The notes below the pieces were generated by a model that did no database searches, was not told the DNA's origin, and saw nothing but the letters and a program-made list of their open reading frames with translations. Below, piece by piece: positions 1 through 10,163 of a DNA stretch of 64,000 nucleotides (positions are counted from its first letter, which is position 1; each line of letters begins with the position of its first letter). Origin of the DNA: Ahaetulla prasina (taxonomy: Eukaryota > Chordata > Lepidosauria > Squamata > Colubridae); contig NC_080540.1 of NCBI RefSeq assembly GCF_028640845.1, positions 138,297,920 through 138,361,919 of the forward strand, read 5' to 3'. The position numbers and the translations under genes were made by a program.

Positions 1-413
1 GCTGGCCCGGCAAGCTTTCTAGCCGCATGGCGTCCCTGAGGCCTAGCGCTCCAGGCCCAAAAGGCTAGTGACCCTTGCCATGTCCCCCCCCCAAGGCAGC
101 TCTTTGGCAGAACACAGAGGGTCTCCCCCCACTGCGTCAGCCTTACCTTCTAGACCTTCCACGCACCTCCAAAGGAAAGTCATTGGTGGTGGCAGGAGAG
201 GGCAGTGGCGGCAAGGAGGGTGAAGCAAGGCAATAGGATGCGTGTGCGCAAAGAACATGATGACGAACATGGTGGCCAGGGCGAGCGAGCAGCGACCAGG
301 GGATCGGTTTGGGGGCATGGCCAGCTGGTCATCGCTACTGGTTCTACAAACTTGACCAAATTGCCACCACCAGTATGCCCGAACTGGTGCGAACTAGTAG
401 CAACCCCCCACTG
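1..413. repeat. Squamate interspersed repeat, 5' end outside window
   Basis: The last ~100 bases carry the words 'ctactggttctac', 'gaactggtgcgaac' and 'tagtagcaaccccccactg'. These resemble the terminal part of a repeat family common in squamates that ends in 'accaccactg'-like sequence. The element runs off the left edge, so its length is unknown. Open frames in this stretch show no recognisable domain and are treated as non-coding. The family name cannot be given from sequence alone. Confidence 0.5.
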
Positions 414-904
414 ATCTAGCCAGAAGTCCTGCGATTGCCAAAATAGTTTTCCATTTGTGTACTGATCACACCAACCCTGCTCAGCTCCAGAAAAGTTGAC
501 AAGATGCTGTTGCTTGTTTAAAGGCTTCTTTATGATGAGGCTGCCCTAAATTAATTCAAGTTCCAGTCCCATGAATCGTTATTTAGAAGTAAATGCTAGT
601 GAAACCAGTTCAGCTTACTGTTTAATTAGTGGAAGTCATGTTCTGTAGGACTTAATGGGATTTACTTCTCAATAAATATGCTCAGGTTTCCTGTGATAGA
701 TTTAGTGAATGTGAAGCAGCAGAATTACTGCAATACTGTTTCTTTGGATTTTGCATGATATATAGCTATATATCATCTCTTAATCCATTTCTTGTTTTTA
801 AAATGTCATAACATGAACATAAAAAGCAAGGGAGTATTCACTTGTTATTTTACTTATCACAGGAAATAAAATTATATACTTTTATTCAGATGCTTTTAAA
901 AAGT
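414..904. other. Unassigned AT-rich sequence
   Basis: No coding frame, repeat family or RNA gene is recognised here. The stretch is AT-rich, with short poly-T and TATATA runs near 760-775. Confidence 0.4.
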
Positions 905-1038
905 TTTAGTCAATGGTTTTTAAGAAGAGACTGGACAATCACTTAACTGAAAGGATGTAGGCCCTATACTATATACTTTGAGCAGGGGGTTGGATTGTAA
1001 ATCCTCCAAGGTCCCTTCCAACTCTGTTATTGTTTGTA
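905..1038 (+). mobile_element. CR1 LINE 3' tail (severely 5'-truncated)
   Basis: The sequence contains 'aagaagagactggacaatc', 'gagcagggggttgga' and 'ctccaaggtcccttccaac', in the order typical of the CR1 LINE 3' untranslated end in sauropsids. No reverse-transcriptase coding sequence remains, which is normal for CR1 copies cut short during target-primed reverse transcription. It lies just upstream of the first CpG island. Confidence 0.8.
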
Positions 1039-1639
1039 AAAGAGGAACTCTCAGCAATTTTATTCAAAATACCCTATTTTGATGCTTCTTGTTCTCACTG
1101 ATTAAGGCTATACATCTATGCCCATTTAGCAGGGAATAATTCCCATTGGAACCAATCAGGTCTACTTCTGAGCAAGCATTAACAGTAAGTCACTGTTTAA
1201 GAAACCAGTATATTTAAAACTATTAAGGGGTTGCAGTACCATGTTGTTCTTAAACACACCACTCATAGAATAAGATGATAGATTGAATTGGAAATATTAC
1301 CCAGTCTTTAACTAGTAAAATTGGGGAACCTGCTTGATCTGGATTTGACCCATCAAAACAAAAAACCAGCGCTTGTGTTTTCTCCGCTTTGATCGGTTCG
1401 GGAAAGGCTGGAAGGTCACGCTGGAGAGAGCGGCTCCAAAGGAGCGCCGATTCCATACACACCCTGCCCCCCATTACTTTTGTAACCCGGCGGTGTGACC
1501 TCTTTTAAGAGACGCATTTGAATTATCAATCATACGCTTCCCCTTGAAACGCTCACAGATCGCAAGATCTGTTCAAACATTATTGCCGTAGTCTAGACAG
1601 ATAGACTAATATCTCCGTAGATGAGCCGAGTTGGAACGG

Positions 1640-1653
1640 CCAATATAAATAAG
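1640..1653 (+). promoter_or_regulatory. CCAAT plus TATA box (CCAATATAAATAAG)
   Basis: A TATAAATAAG element begins at 1644 and overlaps a CCAAT pentamer at 1640-1644, at the left edge of CpG island 1. For plus-strand transcription it would place a start near 1670-1680. This is motif evidence only. Confidence 0.4.
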
Positions 1654-1747
1654 CAAAGCGCGGCAGATTTCAGCCTGGCTAGTAAGGGCATCCCCGAGCG
1701 CAGACTGGAATTTCAGAGCACGCACACCCAGGCAGGGCTGGTCGTTG

Positions 1748-1752
1748 ATTGG
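1748..1752 (-). promoter_or_regulatory. Inverted CCAAT box
   Basis: ATTGG in the context 'gttgattggctc' resembles an NF-Y site. A second inverted copy lies 85 bases downstream. Paired NF-Y sites are typical of CpG-island promoters. Confidence 0.45.
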
Positions 1753-1832
1753 CTCAGCCGCCGGGCCTCCCCTTCGATCCTCCCTCTGCAAACAAAGAGC
1801 GAGTCATTCAAGGGAGGCGAAACGTCTCCCTG

Positions 1833-1837
1833 ATTGG
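1833..1837 (-). promoter_or_regulatory. Inverted CCAAT box
   Basis: ATTGG in the context 'ccctgattggcccag' is a close match to the extended NF-Y site. It lies about 40 bases upstream of a TATA-poor 'gaggatttaagg' stretch. Confidence 0.45.
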
Positions 1838-3316
1838 CCCAGCGCCGGAATGGGTGAGAAAAGCGCGGCGGCGAGGATTTAAGGTGGATGTGCGTTCCGG
1901 GGCTCTGAGCCCGAGGTTCGGTCGGGTCTGCATTAAGGTGGAAGAAGCACCGAGGAATCCCGAGCCGGTTTCCCCGGCAGGGCAAAGAAGAACGCGCGCC
2001 GCGCGAGTTCCAGCTGACAAGACACAGAATCGCGGACCTGAGTGGAGCCGTCCCGCCTTAAGAGAACTGCGGCAGCGTCCCCATTGATTAAACCTCCAGC
2101 AAGGGGGAAGGGCAGGTTCAGGAGGCAGTTTCCAGCAAAGCCCCCCCCTCCCTCCCTCTGGATCTCCCTCCTTTCCCTCCCTCTCCCGCCTGCCTGCCCG
2201 CCCCGGGCGCTCCTTCCCGCAGATCTGTGGCTGCTTCTCTCGTTTCGTTGTCCCTGGGGGTGAGACCCGAAGCAGAGGCGGGCCGCGAAGGCTCTCGGGC
2301 AGCGTTCAATGCGGATCATTATTTATTATGATCCATTATATGCACGATAGTCGAAAGATAATTCTTCTCCTTTTGCCCCGAAGAAGCCGGCGTGGATCCG
2401 GAGGAACTCTTGCAGTTGCGATGCAGCCGCCGAGGACGGAGGCAAAAAAAGACCGCGAAGCCCGGGAAGGGAGGAGGGAAGGCGAAAGGTGACTTCCTCC
2501 GTTCTGCAACGGAGAAAGAAGTCGTAGACGAGATGGGGAAGCGTCGCCAGGCACAGGCGGAGGAAAAGCTGGCCGGGATCGGCTGCTCCAGAGAACTTTT
2601 TGCTTTGGGCTAAGGACACGAGAGAGCTCGAGAGGAATCGCGACGCTTCGGGGCGGCGGAGGAGGAATCGTCCCTTCGGTCGCTTTCTAAAACCGAAGGG
2701 CCGCTTTGAAAGCAGGAGAACCGCTTTGGAGAACCCTTTCTCGGCTTGCAGCTTTCGGTGGAAACCTGCACCTTTCTCACCCCCACACCAAAATGGAAAT
2801 CGGTTGTGCCGCCACTGGTGGTTAGGACCGATTTAGGAGCGCTGGTGCTTGGACTGCTCGAGAGCAGCTCCGCGATTGAGGATCGGAGGAACCAAAGACC
2901 CGGCAACCGAAACGATCCGCTCTTGATCCTGCGGCCAGCCCCGCGCTTGAAAGGCTGGCATACCCGGATGTACGAAGGCGAGGGGGGCTGCACGAACACG
3001 TGGCGATGGGAAGGGGAGAGGGTCGGATCAGATCTAATTATCCGCGCGGCTTCCAATTCGGCTCTCACCACTCCCAGCTGGAGCTGCAGAATATTTTAGC
3101 CGGAGGCTATACCCCAACGAGAAAGCAGCCCTTCCTGCTCGAAGGTTGCGGAGCGAATCCGCGTTGAATTTGCATGTTTTCTCGGGGCAGGGCGGGTGGG
3201 GAAAGGGTAGGTGACCGCCCCCACCTCGTGCAGATTTCACCCCGCCTTTCCCGAACCTCTTTGTGTTAATAGCTCTTGGAGGGGGCGGGGGGAGAAACGG
3301 GCCTGACGCTCTGGAT

Positions 3317-3330
3317 TTGCAGGTACGTGT
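3317..3330 (+). promoter_or_regulatory. Candidate 5' splice donor (CAG|GTACGT)
   Basis: The sequence 'ttgcag|gtacgtg' matches the U1 donor consensus, with the exon ending at 3322. It sits where CpG island 1 gives way to AT-rich, intron-like sequence, which is where the first exon of a CpG-island gene usually ends. No coding frame is recognised upstream, so the exon is probably 5' untranslated. RNA evidence is absent. Confidence 0.45.
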
Positions 3331-6300
3331 TTTTTTTAATATCCTTTCTCCCTGTCCTGTAATCATTCCACATCCTTAATATCCATTTAATTGGGGGAAA
3401 AATATTTTCAAAGAACCAAAATTGAGGGCTCCAAACTTTTAAGGTTTTTAACCCAAGATCTTAAATACTGTGAATCGATATGGCTATAATGCAAAACGAG
3501 ACAGTATTTTCTAATCCCGCCGCGATGTTTAGGATTATATTCAAATGCAGAATCGAGCCATAATGCTAATATTACAAGAAAATAGTAGGCATCGGGAACC
3601 AGAATTTTAAAATTTTAGAGGCTGGTGATCGAAAATATTTTTGACTGTTTTTTAAAAACTCTTGACAACTTTGTAAAAGATTGGTTTAGAATAGGTGTTG
3701 TTGTTTTTTGCTATCCATATCTGGATATCATGTGTATCTGTTAGTATGTCCATAGTTATAAGAAATACCTAAATGCTGGTTTTGGAATGTTGCCTGGTCA
3801 AATTTTGAACCATATTTTCAGTTTCTGCAGTGTTAGTTACCCTAGTAAGATATAAAATTGTAACGTTTAGATGAGAGTCGACATTTTGATCTAATTTCCC
3901 CCACTTTCCCTTAGAAATGATTAAAATAAAAAGAGTAAAGAAGGCTTCCTGTGTGACTAACAAAAGCAAAAATATTTGCAAGATGGTGGTTTAATGCAAA
4001 TAGATCTGTAAATAGGCTCAGTTTATTAATGTATTAAATATAAAACCAGTTTCCTTAAATTGTACAGAAACGATTTAATGACAGACTGGCATTCTAGATA
4101 GCCTAGAAATTCCCTAAATTTAAATGAAAGTCCATTGCCCTGGAAAGGGATATAATTTTCTGTAAGACTATTAGTTATTTTTTTAATCTTGGTAATGAGT
4201 TGAATGAAAAGAAATATTGCGTAGATATTCCTTTAAAAAAAAGACTTTCAGAATAGTTGGGCTTTATATGCAATAAATTCATTCATGCTCACTTTTTGTC
4301 TTTGGAAACTGCCCACAGTTGGTTTCCAGATTTTTTTTTGGAATAAAAATAATTGTATGGCCAGCAATAGCAACACAATTTGCAAATATTTCAGCCTATT
4401 TTTTTTATTTTCCTTTATTTTCCTTTTTTATTTTCAAGGGATTGTCTTTCCTAATGGCAAGAAAAAATCTGCTCAAGTGTATTTCAATTTGAAATTACTT
4501 AATATTACTAGAATTCTTCAGTGTTTGTAAATTGGAAGTAGGCAGTCTACTAAAATGTATTTTATCACAAAATAAAAACATTTCAATTATAGCACTGTAT
4601 TAGCTAACTATGTTAAAATAAAAATATTTTATTGCACCAGAATTGATTGCACCATGTTCAGATTATTTAATTCTTCTTTATCTAGACTAAAATCCCATTT
4701 TAAGTACAAAACTGTAAGAGGGATTTTTGTTTTTTTTAACTACGTAACGTTTGAGAATTTGCAAGCAAGTAATTATTTTATTTTACGTTTATTGGTTTTC
4801 ATCCCTTCTTGAATTTAAAAAATATATAAGAGCTGCAGTTTCAATTCTAAACACAGTTTCTGGTTGGGGAACTCTCCCTCATAACCCCCCCCCTCAATAA
4901 GAAATAGAACATTTATAGAATCCAATTACGGAGATAAAACCAGTTAAAAACTTGAATGGAATTTGCTTCCAGTTTAAAGATGAGATTGTAGATATTTTTT
5001 TGTTAAAAAAAATCCTACTTTCCCACTTTATGTTTTTGACCCAAAATGCAAATGAAGCCAACCGTTCTTTGCTTTGTTTTGTTCAAATGATGGCTCTCTA
5101 GCTCCCGCCCTTTTATTTCTCCCTGAAAAGTAACAACGTTTTCTGGGTGCCTTTAACGGAGGGAAATATAAAATATTGCTTTCAATTGTGTGTGGTTGCA
5201 ACTTTGTTCTTGCTCTTCAGAACCATGCATGATTAGAACTTTTCCTTGTTCCACAAACATTTGTCTTAAATTAAGAAAAGGTGTTTCTGTACCATCCTCG
5301 CTTTTCTTTGTGCCAGTCTCTGCTTTCCATTTATTAGTCCATGTAATTATTTTGCAGAGTTTTTGTACTGGTATTATTCTTTCAGAAATCAAGATTTTGT
5401 TGCCTGCCCTTAGCTAGTAAGTGATTTTCTTTTTATGGATTTTCCTGACTGTGGCTAAGGTATCCTATCCTATCCTATCCTGGTCTCAGGTCTTGCTTCT
5501 CCCACCACCCTCTATTTAAGTTTACCCCTCTCTATTTAAATTTATTTTGATGATCTTCCTTTTTTTAAGCCCAGTTATATGTGGCCAGGATTGTTTCCAA
5601 AAACCTGCTTAGATTTCTGTAACTGGGTGTTAGACTTCTTCAATGTTATGATGAGTTGTGATTGTCTGCCTCCTTGTCCATCCCCCCCCCCATTCTCTTT
5701 CTGCCTCACTCTTTCTTAAGGCATGAGTTGTTGGAAGTGGCAGTGCAAAAAAATAATTAGATGAAAATAAAAGATTAGACTAGGAAATAGGGTAGGGCTT
5801 TAGGAGGATAAAACACTGGGGACATTAGCCACACATTAATAAATCTCCCAAGATCTGACAAAAAGCTACATCCAACAGACACCAACCCCCTCCCCCCTTT
5901 TCACCTCCTTTTCAGAGAAACTTTGGATCTGCTATATAATTATTTTTGCGCTTATGCCTTGATCTGGAGCTTCCAGACAGGGTTCTTTTCTTCTGTGTTG
6001 TAAATTTCTGTATTTCTAAATTTCTTTTGAGAGATATTAACTATGGATGTATTTGGGTGTTGTTGTTTTTTCTTTTTTCCAAAAAATTATTAAAAAAAGC
6101 TTGGTCCCAAATTGGAATTCTTTTTTGTCTATTCAAATATGGGGGGGGGGTGTTTCTCATCTCCTTTGCCTCCCTTCTCTTCTCCCCCACCATTATCTTC
6201 TATATTCCCTGGTTCTTTTTAAGCTTTCAGAATTCCAAGATATTTTTATTTTCAGGAGTTTTTTTTTTAATTGGTCCCCTTTTTTTGTCTGCGGTGGGAA

Positions 6301-6413
6301 GCTCAATTGGTAGCCACACTTGCATCGCCATGCGGTTTCACCACATTCTTAGGTCCGGAAAATTATTTGCACCTTTGTTGTGGGTGAAGATCCATATATT
6401 CCAGCCCTTTTGA
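3331..6413. other. Repeat-poor AT-rich block with octamer motifs
   Basis: No transposon or coding exon is recognised. Two POU octamers (ATGCAAAT) occur at 3994-4001 and 5046-5053, and an ATTTGCAT octamer lies just upstream at 3168-3175. A short (TATCC)n run sits at 5459-5482. The lack of transposons between two CpG islands contrasts with the rest of the window. This suggests constrained intronic or regulatory DNA, but no conservation data are available here. Confidence 0.4.
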
Positions 6414-6455
6414 AAGTGTGTGTGTGTGTGTGTATGACTGACTGACTGACTGACT
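6414..6455. repeat. Microsatellite (GT)n followed by (GACT)n
   Basis: A GT dinucleotide run is followed directly by about five units of GACT. This is simple sequence only. Confidence 0.9.
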
Positions 6456-7685
6456 AAATGAATGCTGAGATATTGGAAAGCTGAGTTCCAAATTAATCAC
6501 AGAACATCGTTTGTGAGGGGCTGGAATAATTTCGTATCTTATGTTTTCTCGTGTTATTGTTCCCAGTTTATGACCTTTTCATGCTGTTAAAAGAGACGTC
6601 TTGCCACATTTAATTTTGGTTCCAATGAGATATGGGGGGGGAGAGGCCGGCGTTTTTAAGTAATTTGATAAGCCATCCAGTAACAAATACGAACAGGGAG
6701 GGGGGATTCGGCGGTGGTGGGGGTGAAAGACTCGACTGCTTCAGGTAGAGTTTTTCTTTATAACCTGAATTTACAATGAAAGCATTCTCCTTTATGGATA
6801 TAATAGATTAGATTTCACAACTTAATTCAGCGGAATGGTAGCGTTTAAGGATCTCCGGCTGATTTTATTACAGAGCCAAATTGGATGTTTGTGCTTTTAA
6901 AGGGAAAACGGTTGTGACATGAAGATATATAATTTTTAAAGTAAGAAAAGTAGACGGAGGTGGAGGTGGGGAAAAGAAATCGAGGGGGCTGTGTAGTCAG
7001 GACGTAGCCCGCTCCAAGGTCGGCGGAGCGGGCGAGACACTTGCAGATGAATCCGGGCGAGTGGAGTGAAATTAGCCTAGACTTTTCTGAGTGGGTCGTG
7101 AAACTGACCAGCCGCTGCCAGCGCTCCAGTCCGGCGGGCAACATTTAGTGAATAGCCCAGTCTTTAATTTCCCTCTTTTAAAGAGACGTGGAAGGTGGCA
7201 ACCCCATTTTAAACGGCGTGGAAGCACAGTGCCGTATAAGGAAAGCCAGACAGCCTTTTGTAAAAAGTCATTGTCCTGAGTTTCCGAAAATAGCAAAGTT
7301 ACAGGAGGTGCCTGTTTCTATTTTTCATAGTAGAAGCGTGCAGAAAAGAACCGTCCTCTCCACGCCTCATTTACGTTTTCCCAGACGGAAAGACCTTTTT
7401 TAAAAGAATCCGAGGAGAACCCAGCACACAGCGTTATTTTGGCCTCTCTCCGTTTCCACCACAACTCGGCTGGGGTAACTTCTAGGCCTGGGAATTTTCA
7501 AAAAAGACCGGCCTACTGTTTCAACCAAAGGTTATTTGCACGGTTGTGTGGATTTTCTAATCTTTCGTCGAAAAAGAGTTAAAAGACTCTTAAAATAATT
7601 AAGAGGACGGAGAAATCCTTTAAAAAAAAATCCAGTTGAAAAAAGTGCAAGTTGGAACACTTTTGCACTCAGTGGATTTTTAAGA
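6456..7685. other. Unassigned sequence between CpG islands
   Basis: GC content is moderate, with scattered CpGs from about 6900 to 7450. No transposon, domain or RNA gene is recognised. Frames near 6845-7300 on the minus strand give short peptides of no recognisable family and are not called. Confidence 0.35.
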
Positions 7686-8760
7686 GCAATGTCTGAAACT
7701 CTCGCCCGAATTAATGGGAACAAAATCATTTGGCACGGGTTTTAAAGTGCCTTTTGCACAGAGATTTGGTGCAAATCTCGGCCCACATCTTTTATTTTCC
7801 GAGCGCGCAGAGAACCGCTAGGCCAAGTACCAAGAGGCCGACAGATTTGATGCACTTTTCCCTCCTCCCTCCTTCTCTCCCTCCCCCCCCCCCACACAAT
7901 TTCCCTCCCTCCTCCTTTGTAAAGGAAGATTCGGGATCGGAGAAAGGAAGGAAAGGTTTTCGAGTCCTTTTCGCTTGGCTCCGTCTCGGTTGCAAGGACA
8001 GAAACTGTGGAATGAAAGCAGCGCGGAGCGCAAGGCTGACCTCGCCCGAGTGCCGCTTCCCCTAGGAAGGAAACCACTCTCCCCAGCTGCCTTCCCGCTC
8101 CCCCCGAAAGGCTCTGCAGCCTGTTTCCAACGGTAGCCGGCCAGATGCTTCCGAGAAGCCCCCAAAGGAAGCCGCGGAGGCAACCTGCTTTCCTGGAGGA
8201 GGTAGGGAGCTTTGGTCTAACGGCCAGCACCCCCAACCCCCCCGCCTTCTCCCGCTGGGCTCAGCGCGCCGACTCAGTCCGACTTCGCCGTCTGGAGCTG
8301 CAGGGCTTTTTCCCGCCGCGCCCCTCGAGGGCTCGCCCGAGTCGCTGCCGCCGCCGCCGCCTTGCCAGGCTTGGGGGGCGCCTGACCTCCGCCGTCGCCC
8401 CCGCCGCGGGAGAGCGGAGCATTGTCTGCTTGAGCGACGAGCCAGCCGAGGGACGCCCGCCAGGTCTGTGATCTGTAGCGACGAGCGCCTGAGAAGCCGC
8501 GCGCGGAGCCCGAGCCTCGCCGATCGCTTCGCTCTGCAAAGGATCCCGCGGCTGGGAAAGGAGAGGCAGGCGGAAGGGATCTCCGCGCCTGAACTGGAAA
8601 GGAACCGGCGTCTTCTCCGAGAAAACGCCCCGCCTGGCCAGGCACAAGGCCTTCGTGCTCGTGGGACTGATTCCGCGCGCTTTCTTGCTCTCGGTTGAGC
8701 TGCGCTCTCGCCCTTCCCTTCCCCGATACAGGCGAAGTACCGATTGAAGCAGGTTTATGC
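7686..8760. promoter_or_regulatory. CpG island 2, candidate second promoter or exon region
   Basis: This is a dense CpG stretch with a GCC trinucleotide run at about 8347-8362. It is bounded by AT-rich DNA on the left and by CpG-poor DNA after about 8960. A pyrimidine tract ending 'ccttccccgatacag' lies at about 8712-8731 and could serve as a plus-strand splice acceptor. Open frames on both strands translate to Arg/Ser/Pro/Gly-rich peptides without a domain, as expected for non-coding GC-rich DNA. It may be an alternative promoter of the same host gene as island 1, about 6 kb away, or a separate promoter. Confidence 0.55.
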
Positions 8761-10060
8761 CCTTGTTGAGGTGAACGAACTGAGCACCGATTTTGTTTTT
8801 GAGTGCGCTAAATTTCACCCGCCACAAAGCGCAACTTCTAAACACCTCGTAGAAACTTAGCCATAAGAACTGTGCCCTTCACTGAAAAGCAAAACTGAGG
8901 TGCGGTGTTATTGTCCGTGCCTGGCAAGGGGCAACCCCGCGATTTGAGGTCACACAAAACAAGAATGCTTCCACCTCGTTGTCTTCTGCAATTTGGTGGG
9001 CCAGTGAAACTGCCTTTATTTCTCAATTTCCCACCCTTTGGCTTCCATAGACGATTAAAATCTTTAAAATGTTGTCCGGATGGCTCTTTTTTTCTGGGGG
9101 AGAGGGGAATAGGATTTTTATTAATTTGATAACACTACAGTAAATAACTCTAGTGGAGGACATTTTGGTACAGGAACATGCATGTGCACAGTGTGTTTAT
9201 AGAGAAGAATTGCAACTTTGCTAAGAATTTGCAGATCAAAGTTCACATGTATGCACCCATCCCCCCCTTTTGCAGTTTGCTGTTACTGATTCATGCAGAT
9301 GCTGAGCTCTGTGCAACACACAAAGTGGAATTGGAAGCTGGGGTGGGAGGGAAGGGGAGAAGGGAGGGGGGAGCACAGGGAGGCTTCCTCGCAGATCTGC
9401 ACTGGAGAGATGCTGTTAAGCTCCCTCACTAGAGAATCCTATCAGTTGTCTGCCTGCCATGTAGTCTTACTGAATGAAGTCAAGAAGGAAGGTGGATGGG
9501 CTCCAGATTCTGTTGAAACCTGGAAGGATCCTGAACGTCCACTGAGTTGACTATTCACGGTCTTCCAAGAACTCTGCTGATCCTTTTCCTCCTTGCTGCT
9601 CCCAAAGGTGTGTCTTTTAGATTCTGACCCCATATAGACAGACACACATACAAAAGCTCCTTAAAAAAACAATAACTGGTCAACCCTCTGAGGCCTCAGG
9701 TTCCAATCTCCCTCAAGGAGTTACATGCTCCTGCTGCTGTTTCTTCATGGGACTGGAGGAAGAAGGTCTCAAGACATCGCCAGGACAGGTCCACTCTTGT
9801 GTGTAGGAGTGGGGAAAGTCCAAAAGGTTTTATTGGCTAGGCCAACAGAAGGTCATAGCTTCAGTCAGCTTTCCTCTGGCCAAACAAAAAATCCAACCCC
9901 ACCTCCCCCCACCACCACTTAGGACACATCCTGAGCTGAGGCGCCAGTTCTAAACATATAAAGAAACGCTGCCTTTTAGAAGAAATCCACCGCTTTTTAC
10001 ATGTATCTTCAACATGAAGAGAGTTGTAAAGTTCCTTTGCTCCCCAATCTCTTAAGACCA
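8761..10060. other. Unassigned sequence
   Basis: No repeat family, exon or RNA gene is recognised. CpG content declines rightwards from the second island. Confidence 0.3.
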
Positions 10061-10095
10061 TGCCCTCCCTCCCTCCCTCCCTCCCTCCCTCCCTC

Positions 10096-10163
<68 letters not shown>
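10061..10163. repeat. Compound pyrimidine microsatellite (CCCT)n(CT)n(CTTT)n
   Basis: About 100 bases of pure pyrimidine on the plus strand, made of CCCT, then CT, then CTTT units. The Ser/Leu/Phe-rich and Lys/Glu/Arg-rich frames across it are translations of simple sequence. Confidence 0.95.

Larger units (their letters stand above)
1600..3330. promoter_or_regulatory. CpG island 1, candidate promoter region
   Basis: CpG density and GC content rise sharply at about 1600 and fall at about 3330, between AT-rich flanks. The island holds a TATA-like box, three CCAAT boxes and a consensus 5' splice donor at its right edge. Frames in the island translate to Arg/Pro/Ser-rich low-complexity peptides without a recognisable domain. 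The best reading is a promoter and GC-rich 5' untranslated exon of a host gene that cannot be named here. The splice donor and TATA box favour plus-strand transcription, but transcription in both directions is possible. Confidence 0.65.

Noticed and set aside
1713..3366. Many overlapping open frames on both strands in CpG island 1
   Set aside because: GC-rich DNA lacks stop codons by composition. The peptides are Arg/Pro/Ser-rich without domains, and frames overlap on both strands.
7742..8845. Frames of up to 194 residues in CpG island 2, including a GCC-encoded Ala run
   Set aside because: Low-complexity composition, no recognisable domain, and competing frames on both strands. More likely untranslated or promoter DNA.
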